Below are positions 45,231 to 63,789 of a DNA stretch of 64,000 bases, piece after piece; position 1 is the first letter of the stretch, and the number at the start of each line of letters is the position of its first letter. The DNA is from Oryzias latipes (lineage: Eukaryota > Chordata > Actinopteri > Beloniformes > Adrianichthyidae), in contig NC_019873.2 in NCBI RefSeq assembly GCF_002234675.1, forward strand, positions 12,282,735-12,346,734, in the 5' to 3' direction. Made by a program: the position numbers and the translations under genes. Below the pieces are notes generated by a model. It was not told the origin of the DNA. It made no database searches and saw only the letters and a program-made list of their open reading frames with translations.

Positions 45231-46599
45231 AGTCCTCCACATGCCTCCTCTGCCCCTGTTTATCAGGGTGTGGTGAACCTGGGTTAACCATCTGTGAAGA
45301 CAGGTTAAAAAGTAAATTCTATAGATACAAGATCATTTTTAAGAAAAGAAAAAATCAATGGACTAATATTTTAAATTTCAAAGATGAACTGAACTGTAAC
45401 ATTTTCTGTTTCGTCAGAGTTTAAGCAAATACACTCCGCCTCCCACACACGCACGCACGCACACTCTTCTGCAGAAAATCCGATACATAAAAATGTCCAA
45501 GGTTTTGCAATACTCATGACAGTCAAAATCATAGATTAAAAAAGGAAAGAAATATAAAAACTCAACTGAGGAAAGCAGCAGACGCTGTGCTGTTCATCAC
45601 CACATCTGTTATAATCCGGGTTTTAACAGAAACCTAAATTTTCAAAGTTATAAACTCTCTACAAACATTTGCAAAGACTCTTAGTTTGTCTAACAGACAA
45701 TAAAGTTATGTTGCTTTTTAGAAACACAACAAAGATAAAAGAAAATGTGAAAACAACAATTTATTGTTTTGATTAAGTTATAATCCTGTATAAAGTCCTA
45801 AAATTTGAGGCTTTACATTTAACATCAACTTTCAGCCCTTAAAGTGAAACAACAAAAATCATATTTTATGACAATATGAAATCCAAACAAATATTTATAT
45901 TTCAACTCAGAATCTCAGATTGATGTGTTAACGTAACTAGGGTATGTCAACACATACACTCAGCGATTTATCTGCAAAAAAAAAGTTGGCTCTTGTTTTA
46001 AAAAAACAAAAATGTTTGAATCAGCACCATTCATTCAACAAACAGTTAAGACCTGCAGTTTCAGTGAAACGGCTATAATCCAACATCACACATGAAGGAC
46101 TCAATGGCAAAAATAAAAAAAGACTTGTACTTAACAACAATTCCAAGATTCTGACAGAAACACACTAATCTTAGCAAAAAACATAGATACAGGCATGACA
46201 TCTGCCTATGATGCTGAACAAACGTAGACCCAAAAACTACAAAAAAGCTGGACCAAGCTCAACCCCCTGTAAGACACCACAACAAAATAATCATATTCTA
46301 TCTGACTACGGAAAAAGTGGCCAACGACAATAGAGAGTAAAAACAAAACAAAAAAAACCTGCCAGATTTATAAAACACCCACTGCTCTTTTGGGAAGTAG
46401 TGTGTCTCTGTCATGATGTCACTAATCTATCTTTTACAATCACATTTAAAGGATTCTGTCTCTTAAAAGCTTTAAAATGTGATTAAAACAGCCATTTTCA
46501 ATTTGTTTTACACAACCATATTAAAGTGTCTTCTTCAAGTAATAATTAGTCAAGTAAGAATTGTTATTTATTTGTATTATCACTTTATAGATTATAATC

Positions 46600-46985
46600 A
46601 TAGAATGTTCTGAAGACCCACTCTGATAAAAATAATGTTTTTGGTGTTTTTAACATGTTCTTGTGGCATTTTTCTCATGACGGAGGACATAAATAGATCC
46701 AAGTACTTAATTTCCCTGGTCTGAGCTCGTATGTGGCTCAAAACTGAACATCTGGATGATTCCAATATTGCTCCTCATTTTTGTTGCACAAGTTTAAGGG
46801 AGATTGTGTAAACAGATGAATGACGGGAAGCACAGACAAGCTTACTAGTCTGCACCAAAAGCCGATGAAGTACTGCCGCTCAGCAGAAACTATGTCCTAA
46901 AAAACAACAAAGGTTGTTTTTTGATTGGCTTAAAACGGCATATTTATAATTAAAAGACCACTAGGAACACTTTTACAATAGAGTC
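46600..46985 (+). repeat. Dispersed repeat, copy 3
   Basis: Collinear with 9745-10090: GACCCACTC, CTTGTGGCATTTTTCTC, then CAGAAACTATGTCCTAAA and AATTAAAAGACCACT. Confidence 0.6.
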
Positions 46986-47690
46986 AATGATGATTGGACT
47001 TTTAAAAAAAACTGAACTGAAGGAGCATACGTCAAGCTTTTAGGACAGAAACTGCTCTGATCTAAGAACCAACTAGTTTCAGTTAAAAAAGAAAGCTAAT
47101 CGTGGTTCAGTTGGGTTAGGATTTTACTCCAACACAAAACTAATTGCTCAAAACTGCACATTATTTCACTGATTAGGCAATCAGTTTGATAGGATGAAAT
47201 AATCAAACATATTAAAGACCATCACATAAAATAAAGATGACTTTAAATGGAAAATAAACAGGTCTGAACCAAGAACAGCCCCTGAGGACAAGAGGGAGCC
47301 GTTCTGTCTGAAACCCTAAACCACAGAAATCAATCAACTTAAAATCAATTTTAAAAGGTATAGGCCAGATTTGTCTGGAGATTAAAAAAACCTGAACAAT
47401 CCAGGTATTAAGAAGGCAACAAACATAACGACCAAAACATGTTGACAATAAGAAAAAAAAAAAAAGTTTTACTTCAACAATACTGGTCCCAAGTATGGCA
47501 AAAAAGAAAGCCCCGAGTGGAATACATTCGAGGTTTTTCCAAAAATGTCAACAAACTCAACGAAGGCTTAACCAGGAAAGTTTGCGAATTTTCGCTAAAC
47601 TGAATGTGGGGTTTTGGAGTTTGGAGAAACATTGCACTAACACCAAAACATAATTAAAAAAAAAAAAAACAATCAGAGTTTGTGTTCCGG

Positions 47691-48800
47691 GGCTGATGCT
47701 GGAGGCTAAATATGTTTGGCAGTCTCCGACACAAACACACAACAAGCTACAAAACGAGCGCGCCACAGGTGGCTCCGGGTAGCGCGTGCACGAGAAGCAA
47801 TAATTTCAGGTAAACAGAGAAAACCAGCAGAAACTAGACCTTCTCTCTGCGTGTTATAGCCCCACATGCTAACGAGAAACTTAGCTCAACTTTCTCTAAC
47901 TTTCACACATAGTTGACTACAGACAAACGAACTCACGGACAAACGGGCAAAATTGATCAAAATTATCGGTAACACGTTTTTTCTAACCGTAAAAACTGTT
48001 TTATTACAAATAAGTGATATTTGCGGAGTTAGCTAACCGAGGAATGCGGCTAACAAGCGACATCTCGGTGAACAAACTGCGGCAAAGATGATCCAGATAA
48101 ACTCTCCCGCAGATTTTATTCACTTATCTGGGATCAACAATGCCTGCTTACATACTGATGGGCTTCATCATAGCCTCTTTTCTGCAAAACATTTAATAAT
48201 CTCGCCGAAGCTCAACAACTGGGAACTTTTTCGACAGCGTTGCCAACAGGATACGACTATTTCCTGGCGCCAAACCACTCACGAAATCTGTTCATTTTAT
48301 TTGAATTTTTTTTTTCAGTATCACAAACAACTGACAATATATCCCAATGCCGAACTTATAATCTAATAACTACTTCATAAAATAATGTATAAATACCAAG
48401 TTTACATTTATTTTCTTCCAGGCTCTATTCGCTATGTGATTCAGCACATAGACGGAGCTGAAAAGTCCAACTACAGGGAGTGAAGTTCGGGGTTTTGTTG
48501 GATCTTATCCGCCTTACCTTATCCTCCTGGGTGCCTTATTTACTCCTTGGGACGCATCTCGTTTTCCAGCACAAATCTGTTGTTTAAATCCTAACTCTGA
48601 ATAGTATTCCGGGATACAGATACGTATTTTCCAGCGGTTTTGCCGTTCTCTCCATGCGCCTCAGTACTCGCTCCTTCTGCGGTTTTCTCTGTTTGACGGC
48701 GAGGACAGTGAATCCCAAACCTGTTCGAAGATCGTCTGTGAGCAACGAGACTACTCACTCTAACGTCAAATGAGACAGTCAAACTTCCGGATGAGCCTTT
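47691..48800 (-). promoter_or_regulatory. bmpr1a: CpG-richer block, candidate bmpr1a promoter region
   Basis: CpG dinucleotides are clearly denser here than in flanking AT-rich sequence (e.g. AAAACGAGCGCGCCAC, GGGTAGCGCGTGCACGAG). It lies between the likely ldb3 3' end and the long bmpr1a 5' intron and contains a minus-strand donor at 48517. Inference only. Confidence 0.35.
48518..48790 (-). other. bmpr1a: Candidate first non-coding exon of bmpr1a
   Basis: The minus strand reads GGAGGATAAG then GTAAGGCGG, a strong donor, at 48518/48517. The upstream sequence is CpG-containing without a long frame. Joining to the acceptor at 16311 would give a first intron of about 32 kb. The start is unknown. 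Confidence 0.3.
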
Positions 48801-49387
48801 CCAGTTACCTGACTTTTTAATTAGTAAATAATTTAATACAGATTTACATCTGAATAAATCTCTATTATTGATGTTTTTTATCATAAATCTATACTGCCAA
48901 CATACAGTAAGCGTTTCTTTTTGTGCGCCACATTTATATTCAATTCTATAGTTTACGTTGTTTCATTGCGTTTCCCATGGATGCAGTTCATGTGACTTTT
49001 TTGTCTATTAGAAATTTGAGGATAATAACTATTTATAACATCCTGTATTTAAATTACCACACGCTAAAATCATGTTTGAATGTATCTATTCTTTGTGCCT
49101 TCTTCTTTTAAAAACTGAAAAAGGTAATAAAGTCTCCGTCTAACCTCCCGGTTGAGTTGATATTACTGTCAGAGTGAGAACTCTTGCCTAATTTCTTTCA
49201 TCTGTTTTTGCAATCACTACTCTGTCCTGGCTTTTACTTTGAAATTCTGACTTAAGCTTAGTCTGCCTCCATCTAGTGGCTAGTAGCGAAACAACAGGTC
49301 TGCAAAAAAAAGAAAAAAATTAAAGGGAAGAGTAAATACTTTTTGAAAAGAGTTTGGTCACAGATAAGAACATAGACGCTGGATTGG

Positions 49388-49498
<111 letters not shown>

Positions 49499-49669
49499 CA
49501 TTTTAAATGTTCAAAATATTGATGCTCGAAAAAGCAACATTATTTTATGGAATTTAGTAAATGTAAAATTTGAAGTGAATTAGTTTATAAAGCTGCTAAA
49601 AACCCAAGTGTTTTTCTTGATTTCAAGCTGTGAAATAATGAAGAACAGGACAAATGCAGATGTTTTTTA

Positions 49670-52316
49670 TGATGTAAGTGCTCGCTTTATTCAGACTGCA
49701 ATGCTGTAATTCTCCTTGTAAACCTGTCAAACAGTAAAGCAGCATTTCAGAGTGATAGCAGGTTCATCCCAGCCTTCCTGCTGCTCATCACAGTTTCTAA
49801 CCATTCTTTACAGTAATATTCTGCGTATGTGTCTGGAGGGCGGGGTCAGAGCTTTTTTTTTTTACATCCCAACATGCTGCAACAAACTGCTCTGCATGCA
49901 CATTCACACTGTCTGACATAAACTGTATAAAAGGAGACAGGGTAAAAACTGGTCTGAACAGAGCAGAAATCGTGACACGCAGAGTTTAGACTGACATCCG
50001 GCATTATAAAAACTCCCACAGATGAAACCCTTTCAGTTGATCTGAAGGTAGGTCACACTAAAGCTCAGGATGCTCCAAAGGCGATGCTCTAAACAGCATT
50101 TTGTTGCAATTCCCCTTATAGTCACTAGATGCTGCTAAATCTCTTATTTGACCACAGTTCTTGAAACCAGCAGCTTGGAGACTGAATTGAAAATGTCAAC
50201 ATTTCCTGGGCTTTGACGATTTGTCAGTTTGTCTGTCTTTCCAGACTGTAAAGAATTTCCCTTTTAGTCTGATGAAACACGTTTTTCAGATATATCGAGT
50301 TTTAGCTGCGTGTTTGCAGAGTGGCACGGTTCAGTTCAGGTCAGAATGATCATGTTTGGGTTTGCTGCTTTGTCTGTTAGCCAGAGTCAGAGTTCATCCA
50401 GTATGTCAGACTTTAATCAGAAAGTATCTGAAAATACCTCAAACTTCAAATCCAGATTATTATTTTTTGACGGCACAACTTTGGGTTAGAAAGAAGCTCC
50501 TCCTCCAGAAGGAGGAGCTAAAGTACCTGCTCTGCTGTCAGTGATGAAAGATGGAGTTTGAGATCCACAGAAGGATCGGTGCAGCTGCTGAAATGTGGAA
50601 CTTGTTCTGATGCACTGCAGAAAGATCCGAGTCTGAAGACAAAGATCTCAGTTTACCGCTACATCCATGCCCCCACCTCTGATCATGAGCCTTGGGTGCA
50701 GATGAGCTGTTAAGATTACGGATAAAAGCGCCAAAAATAAGCTTCTTTCAGGAGGGGCTCGGGTCTCCTATGAGGAAGGAGGTGAGGTTTAGACATCCAG
50801 GAGGAATTCATAATAGATCAGCTGAAGAAGTTTGGACTTCTGGAAATGACACCCAGACACCTTCACAGTGAGGCTTTAAGGATGTGTTCAACCAGGAGGG
50901 AGCCCCGCAGGAGACCTACAGCACTGGAGAAATGAGATCTCTGCAGGTCTGGAGAACAATCTGGTATCCTCCTGTAGGAGGTGGCAGACAGAGGTCTGCT
51001 GAGACTGCCGTCCCAGTGACTTGAACTCTGGCAAATGGAACAGACTGGAAGGATGGATGTAGAATTACGACGTTATTCAAGAAAACACCAAAGTCTGCAC
51101 AAGGCAGAGAAACGTAGAGCTCATTGTTCTGCTACGACTCATCTCAAAGCTATAAAATGCTGCTTAAAAAACAGGAAGCAAATGTGTTTAAACACATCCA
51201 AAACGATCTTCTCCAAGAATACAAAACAAAGTTAAAGTTACTGTTTTTTCTCATCAAAATAACTCAGTCGCGTTAAAGGCTAATATTGCAGGAACATTTG
51301 AGTTTGAACATTTCTGCAGTTACGTAAGGAGACGGGGGGATCACACTGTAAATGCCTGACCCAGGATGTTTCAGGACTTTACAGTGTGCTTACAAAACGA
51401 AGAAAAAGATCAACACCCAAACACACACTGTGATGCTAAACAAACACACCTGAAGGAAGGCAGCGGTGAACAAGCATCCATCTTCAAATCCTGTCAGAAG
51501 AGCAACAGAAATCTAACTAAAGGATATCTGGACCAGAGTCAAACCTGGACCGGGACCACACTTGGACAAGGGTGCAGACCTGGAGAGGAGTCAGACCTGG
51601 ACTAGGCTGCTGGACTGCAGCTCAAAGAAGGCGATACCAGAGCTAAGGCTTGACAGATGAATGTACATATCTTTAATTCCTGCAGTTTACGTGACAGTTT
51701 TGAAGCCAACCTTGACAGCAATACAACATCATTCTGAGATGAAAAAAAATCACTCAAAGGATCGAGACTAGTCAAAGAGGCACACGATCAGCTTGATTGT
51801 ACGGAGTCTCCAGAGCGCTTCTGGAATCTTCAGGGTTCAATTAGGATCTGTTTCATATTGTTGCAGAAGACTTGATTAAATAAAAATTACAATAAAAATA
51901 TCAATTAAAATGTAAATATTTTACAAACCAATATTTTCCAAAAACTTAAATTATAATTCTAAGTATAAATGAGCTGTGAATGGAGTTTTCCTGAGTCGGA
52001 GTGGATCTTCTATCATAACAAATCATAATTAAACACCTAAAAAGTCTACAAGAAAGTATTTCTGCACTCTGCAGACTCCATACAGAGATGTGGGCTAACA
52101 GCACATCTTCACTCAGAGTTTCTTGTAGAAAACATAAAAAAGAGGAACTACAGTACAGCCGGTTTGGCGGGGGTCAGATGTTCCCATTCAGGAGCATATT
52201 CATCAGGCAGCATAGTTTCTTTTCAGTGTAATTGCAAATAACTAGTGTGCTTGCAAACACGGGGTGTTATAGCGTCGCCTTGCCGCTGCGACCACATCAG
52301 AGGCAGGTGCGTATGC
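49670..52316 (-). other. ldb3: Probable ldb3 3' UTR
   Basis: About 2.6 kb downstream of the ldb3 stop, with few repeats and no coding frame, ending near a minus-strand AATAAA. The extent is inferred. Confidence 0.4.
49686..49691 (-). terminator. ldb3: Candidate poly(A) signal AATAAA of ldb3
   Basis: Minus-strand AATAAA about 2.6 kb past the stop codon. Chosen because the intervening block is repeat-poor; use is not shown. Confidence 0.3.
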
Positions 52317-56779
<4,463 letters not shown>

Positions 56780-59700
56780 CTGCAGAGGGACAGAAACATA
56801 ACTTGTTAATAATTGGATTGTTCTGTGCATCATTTCCCTTGATTGCGATCGCTCTGAATATCCAGATCCTTCAGACCACTCAGATTTAAATTTAGGAGAT
56901 CCCATCTTCATTTTGACAAAAGGGCGTTTGAATTTTGAAGCAACTCATGCACTAGTCAACCCAGTCTATGGACAACATTTACAGAGAAGTTTCCATTAGA
57001 AAATGGACCCAAGTCCAATAGTTTACATTAGGTTTCAAAATAGAAAAAACAAAAAGGTGCCCTCCCATCACCATGATAACCAAATGTGATAGAAGCTAAC
57101 AATGAAAATTTACTATTTGATGAGACTAATTTGCTCTAAAGGTATTTTAGTCTGTCTGCTTCTCATAGCTCTTGTTATTTTTTACCAGATGCACCTAATC
57201 TGAGAGTGCTCTTTTAGAATGGAATGAATAGTGTGATGTTGGAGGCTGTTTAATTACTATACAAACAAAACATTGGTTTGGTTTGCTCATCAGTAAGATA
57301 TACTTATTTCTGGTCTTAACAGACTCCACCATGGTTATCACTGGTGCTATTTGGGGGAAGGACACATCTTGTAGAGATACTTGGATGAATCAATTAAGAA
57401 TTTGAACTGACTGGTGTTTTTGGGTTGATCAGGGGTCAAACTGACCCCAGCTTGTGTCCCAACAGCATTTGCACACAGATTGGCCATCCAGATCTACAGC
57501 TACTTTGAGTATTTCTCTGCAGATTCAGATGCAGATCTAAAATCAGGCCCATAAGAGCGACTACCATGTAAATCTTCAGTACTTAACTTCAAAATCTTTA
57601 ATGCACATTTTCCAGTTTCTACTTCACCTTCAAAACTTTCATGGAAACAACTTTTCACAATTGCCATCTGGAGAAAGTGTTCGGCTCTGAGAGTCTTAGA
57701 ATCCCATCTCTTCTGTGTTTGTAAATGGTGCGGTCCTCTTGACCATTTTTGGCTGGGGAGGCTGCTGGAATGAGAAACTAGCAAATTCAAGTCTGAGGCC
57801 TAAACTCTTATCCAAATCAGGGGGGAATGTCCTTTTTGATTTGGACTAAGTCCCTCTCCCAGGTGGGGGGCGGATTCTGTGTAATTTGCTCATGAGTCAA
57901 GTATGTGCTGCTGCAGGGTGTAAGATTGACTGGTAGATCAGTCCAATGTCTGCAGTGATGCAGACTTTATACCAGTTTGTTGCAGTAATGATAGCTTTGT
58001 CTAAAGGCAAACTCTCAGTTCAAGATCCATCTGCGATCCGCTTAACTCTGACCATGAGCTGTAGGTTATGAAAAACCGTTTACAGGCGGCAGAAAAAAGC
58101 TTCCTTTTGAGGATGGCTAGGGTCTTCCTTAGAAATAGGATGCGAAAGTCAAAAATCTAGAAGGAACTTGTTGTGAATTGACTCGTCCTCCACATTGAGG
58201 AGAGCAGCTGAGATGGTTTCAACATCTGGAGATGTGACAGGCCTACAGTAAACCTAGGACACACTTGAAAAACTAGGTGTCTTGACTTGCCTGGCGAAAG
58301 GTCCAGGCATCTTTATTGACACTTCTGCCCCTGGGACTCAAACTCGTGATAGAATAAAGATACTAGATAAAAATGTGTGTGGAAAAAAACTCAACCTTTC
58401 TTTTCGTTGTTGCTGTCAGGTGCTCAAATAGTCAAGCACACCAAACAAGTGAAGGTAAAATATGAGAATTTTAGTGAGCAAAAGGATACAACATACTCAG
58501 CGAAATCTAAAAGGAAAATAAAGATCAAAATGTCAAGATAACCCCATAAATGACGCATCAATCACAAAACATGACGGACCCAATGAGAGTATTTAACTTT
58601 TTACCCAGAACACATGAATGCAGCATGAAAGCAGACTGGAAAGCTTTGAGACGGAACAAACCTAACCCTCATAACTGAAACACTCAACAAACCATCCGGA
58701 CAAACTTTAACTTCTGACGTGGGGCAAATAGTTGTACATGTTAGAATTTTATCAATTCTTATTATTATATGCAGTTTGTGAAGAACTAAAACAAATAGCC
58801 ACATCTCAGCCCAAAGTGGACTACAGCTCAGCAAAAACTTCTTCCATATGATTTTCAGCTGTGACCACTTAGTGATGAGGAAAATATTAAATTATTGATA
58901 TTGTAAAAAAAGTACATAACATCAGGGGGTTGGAACAAATTTCGGAAATGTTTCCCCAACACTCCAGATATTAAGCTGTGGACTATTTTCAGTGGTCCAA
59001 TCCTCCAGAAACAGCAAGAGGGTTTATGAAACTAAAGATAGGGAGTGTTCCTGGTATTGATGTCAGTCAGCGCCACACTGAGCCTCTCTGATGGGTTGTT
59101 ATTAGATTTTGAAAAACAGTGGAGCAAAATAAGCAGAAGCGCTGATCACGTAGAGATATAAATACATCTGCCCAATGACAAACTCATAGGAATAGCTAAA
59201 AAATACAATTGCAACCAATTCTACTTGAAAGCTTAAAATCCTACATTAGACCAGAAAACTGACAAATAAATGCTTGTAATGTTTTTTTTGACATAATAAC
59301 CAAAAGATGCTTTGCATTATAAAGGCCAAATGAGAAGACTACATCCCATACATGATAAAATACTAATTTCAAAGAATATATTTAAAGATTACAGGTAGGA
59401 AAGCATTGGTGAGGTATAATTCTAAAGTCTTGCTGATGATGCTAATGAATTATGGCTTCAGGAACCATTTACATAAAGCTGTTTGATTCCAACCAGAGCT
59501 GGTGTCCTGGAATAGTTCCATTCATTTGGTGGCTGTGACAGCTCACCTGTACTTTTGATGTGCCTGAAAATAAGGGGTACCGGTTTACTAAAGTGTAATT
59601 ACAGACCAACTAAACCAAACCAAAGTGCAACGATTAGCTTATGTGCTGCAAGTGCATTAATATGAAGGAACGTGAATTTAAGACGGGCTAAAAAAATTAA

Positions 59701-62700
59701 GATATGTAACCATAGCCTACAATAGTAATACTTTGTTTTTTGATATCATAATTTCATGCAAAATTATTTTATCAAAAATGATTATGATAGAAAGAAACAA
59801 TAAATGAATGGTTTCATATTGAAAGGAATATCAGCTAACTATAGTTTGTGTAAAAGCAAATCAGATGATGAGTTCAGGGTTTCCAATTTTATTTAGCCCA
59901 AAAGCTGTTAAAACACAACCTGCTTGTTCAAAAAGTTTGAAAGGGTCCTATAAAGTAACAGATTTAACCCATTGCAGAATTTTAAAGACTTTCGTCTTTT
60001 GACCTGTTGTAAAAGCGTTCTCAGCAATATTTAATTATGATTACGCAGTTTTTAGCCAATATAAGAAAATGTGTTGTTTTCTACGTTGAAATCTGACTCC
60101 AAGTTGTGGGGGGGGCGTTGGTGCGGAACATCTCCCCTTCCCTGTTACTGAAAGCTTTCTGTTTACACTCTCTCCCACTAGCTTACAGCCCTTCACACCC
60201 CAAACCTAATATTACTGGTGCAACGAAAATGGTGAGCATTATTTGCACTTTCCAGCCGTAGAGCTTTGAACTAGATAACAGCTCAGTTGGAGAAATCAAA
60301 AACATACATGGATCTGTTTATCTACAGGAGGATGTATCAGAATGGAGCAGAGCAGGGAGCTTGTGACCCACCCAGTGTATTTTCTATGTCACAAATCTGA
60401 TCGGCTTCTGATTTACAATGGTTTGAATGTAAAAATACTCAGAAATGCATTTTTAAGATTAATTTACTTTGACACAAAAAACATGCTACAATACACCAAA
60501 AATACAATTTTCATTGGAGTGGTTTTTTAAACCATTTGTTGGAGGACCACAATGATACAGCAGACAATGAAACGCCATGAGTTAAGATGTCTCTCTCAGC
60601 TGGTGCTATTTGCCCATCCAACAGAGGATATGCCGTCACTTTTACTGTGACTGACCTGAACTAAACTGTAACCTTCAGCCTGAGCGTTTCTGCTAAACTA
60701 CCCCTGCACTCCTCTGCACTCCCAGGAGTCACCCTCAACTGAAAACCAGCAAGCTGTAAAATGGCATCACTAGCTGTTAAAACAATCATAAAACAATGTC
60801 AATCTGCTCAGCTAGGAAATTGTTTTAGCTTCCTGCTCTTCAGTTCATAGCCCGGTTTTGTTGGATTTCTGTTACAGAAAATTGAAACAGGAAAAACTGT
60901 TGCTGAATCTTTTTTAAACTGTTCTTTAAGGTACAGAAATATTTACCTGGAGACCAAATCTGGTTTTAATGCCTCCTTTTAAGGAAGAATTACAAAGAAG
61001 GAGCACACTTGTAAGAATGAGGCTCTCAGCTACGTACTGTGTACAATTTTTGCACACTCATCACACATCCTCTCATTTTCCTAACATTTTTCCTGCTTCT
61101 TTTAAATTATTCCAAAGTATTCATTGAATATAAATTTTCTTCTCTTGGGGTGACTGTTGGCATAAACAGATGAATTCAATGAATATTTTGGTGCAGGGTG
61201 GGAGTTTCTTCAGCATTTCCTCTGAAATGGCAGAAGAACAGACTGTGGAAGTGCGGCTCTTTGCTGCAAACCCAGAGAATCAATCAGAGCAGATGAATCT
61301 GTGATGAATTACAGCCAGCAGGGAAAAACCACACAGTCTCTTTATTGGCGGATAAAAGCTCGACCTCTGCTCCGATTGATTCCCATTGAGTCATTGGACG
61401 CCGAATAGAGTCTGACGAGGGGTGGAGGGGAGCTGGGGGTTGAGGGGGATCGATGGCGCCTAATGGAGGGATGATTAAATAAGTGCAGAGAGAATGGAAA
61501 GCTCCATCCATCAGTGGGGAGGCAGGCTGAAAGAGGAGGAGTTTACCAGTTTCTGCATCCTCTTACTCTGGTACATACATGTCTGATCAAGACCCAACCC
61601 ATGACAACAATTTTCCACCATATGTCAGATGAGACGGCTCTGTGGTCATGTGAGTCGTCTGTTTGTTTGTAGCTCGTTTAAAGCAGCGTTTTAGCTCCCT
61701 GCTTGTTGCTATGCTGGTAGGATAGGACACAACTGAACTTCTATCTTTCTGAAAATGTGGGAACACACCCACTTAAACCCTTCAAGAGGAAACAATTAAA
61801 AAATCATCTGCCAGTAAAAAGGTCATTTGACAGAAAGTATAAGACAAGTTTCATAAAAATTCTATTCCAACACAGATTATTAACCACAAAGGTAAATACA
61901 TTTGCAGTAACCAACTATAACTTTGTTTGTCATTCTTGTGAATTGGGTCATTATAGTGAAGAGAGACTGATCTGGTTTTGTAAGCCCCCTGGTGGTTACC
62001 TGGTGAATTGACCTGGCTCCACTTTGTTTACAAACCTGCATTAAGGAGGATGTCAAAGTGTTGCTACTTGGTTCCACATGAGTCTTCATTCATATTTTCC
62101 TCTCCTATAACTGAGCCCTGTAGTGTTCATTATAGGAAAAGGGTATTTCATAGCCACTAATACATCTGTTCTATTCTGTGTGATAAAGGATGCTGGTTTT
62201 CCTGATCATTATTTAATTTCATTTGATTTCATTGATCATTATTTCAAGATCACTATTTCTTTGAAGACATTCAGACTGAACTGAGACACAGATGACTCAT
62301 GGACCCCTAAGACCTCCATGCTGCTGTTTCAACCCACATCTTTGTTACTGCTGGAAGAAAAGGCATACCACAATGTAGACACAGCTGTGCAAGTAGAGGA
62401 GACTAACAATACAAGATGTGTAAACCACAGAAAAGCAGGGGAAATAAAACGGACACAAATAATGCAAACACATAAAAATTAAAGTTCATTTTACACAAAT
62501 ACTCTGCAATTATAAAAACAAGAGGCAGAAAAAATAAATAAAAAAAGATGGAAGATTGAGATAAAAGCTGCAAACATTTTAGGGGGATGTTATTATCCAA
62601 CAGTGCCTCTTGTTGGTCATACTGGTTTACTACATGTCAGCTGTTTTATTCTGAGTTTTAACAAAAAACAGAAAACCTGAAATTTCTGAGTTTTTAATTT

Positions 62701-63580
62701 CCAATTTTTTGTTTGTTTGTTTTTACATTTGATTAAAATACAGTGAGAGGAATGCGGAATACAGTGACAGGCTTTGAATTAAGTCAGTTAGAGCTAACAG
62801 GATATAGGATAAAAAAAAATCCCAACGACAAGCAGCAATTCTGAAACATGGTTTAGCAGATAGAACGAATCAAACCAGATGCTAAGTTGGAGAGAACAAC
62901 AATATTTGCAGAACCTCTTCTTTTTTTCAAACAAAATTTAGATGCTCTCTGAGTTTAAAATTCTTACAACAACCCCAAAATGCCACTTAATTATGATGAA
63001 GCTTAGTTCTGTCCTTATTGGGGCTCACAGCAGGTTTGTGTTTGGTTAAAAATTATGGAAAAATGTAGAACTATATTTAGAAATGGCATGTTTTGCATCC
63101 AAAACATCTTACTTTATAGTACATTCTCTAGGAAGGATTATGAAAAATATTTTGGAAATTATAAAATTCTTATTTTTTATATGAATGGTTAATTCCTAAA
63201 TATATCCAGGGAGTAGTGATGCCGTTTTTATTTAGTTTATGTCAATAGTTTTACCAAGTTTCTGTTTGATGTATTTATGAATAGAATCTCCTAATCATTT
63301 ATCGCTTTTAATTTGATTTTTTGGTCTGTTTTAAATATTCTTCTTCTACATGATGTTCCTCATAAAGATATTGTTCCTTAAAAAGACAGAGGGTCCTCAA
63401 AAGATACCAAGAACAAGAACACACACACACACACACACATTTACGGAGTGGGCGGGGCTAGATTATATTGATGCAATCGGCAGGTGAGGTCAAGTGGGTC
63501 AGGAGGAGAGGGCTGTGGGGGAGGGGTGTGGAGGTGGGGGACAGCAGGGGCCTGCCTGCCTACCTGCTCCTCCTTGTTAC
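56780..63580 (-). other. Large ldb3 intron, no convincing exon
   Basis: Nearly 7 kb with no frame resembling the PDZ or ZM parts of ldb3. Small alternative exons could be missed by eye. Confidence 0.45.
63419..63439. repeat. (CA)n microsatellite
   Basis: About ten AC units. Confidence 0.9.
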
Positions 63581-63612
63581 CTTCTCCTCCTCCTCCTCTT
63601 GCTTCTGCAGAG
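63581..63612 (-). CDS. Weak candidate small exon of ldb3 (Glu-rich)
   Basis: The minus strand shows a pyrimidine tract, acceptor TGTTGCAG, a 32-nt stretch of AAG/GAG triplets and donor GTAACA. One frame gives LQKQEEEEEK. The splice signals look good but purine-rich runs mimic exons, and I cannot place this in the known ldb3 protein. Confidence 0.25.
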
Positions 63613-63789
63613 CTGCAACAGAGACACAGGAGGTGTGAGGATCAACAGGTGTGCATGAATCCACTGACTTTTCTACATTTTAAAACTCAGTCCTTTTAAA
63701 GGGAAATTACTCTTTACTTTAACTTGTTATAACAAGTTAACGTGAATCTTTTACATTTAAAAAATATTAGTTCTAAGAATAAGTTAACA

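Larger units (their letters stand above)
16311..47690 (-). other. Probable long 5' non-coding intron of bmpr1a; no convincing coding exon
   Basis: Some 31 kb with many transposon remnants and only short unsupported open frames. Human BMPR1A also has very long 5' introns, which fits. Stretches without any recognised feature include 17.8-19.2, 19.7-22.6, 23.1-25.3, 25.9-30.4, 34.0-37.8 and 45.3-46.6 kb. The intron status is inferred from the acceptor at 16311 and the candidate donors at about 43.0 and 48.5 kb. Confidence 0.4.

Noticed and set aside
48088..48366. 92-codon plus-strand frame in the CpG-richer block
   Set aside because: No domain or splice support. It ends in a low-complexity F-rich run and is likely chance in a probable promoter region.
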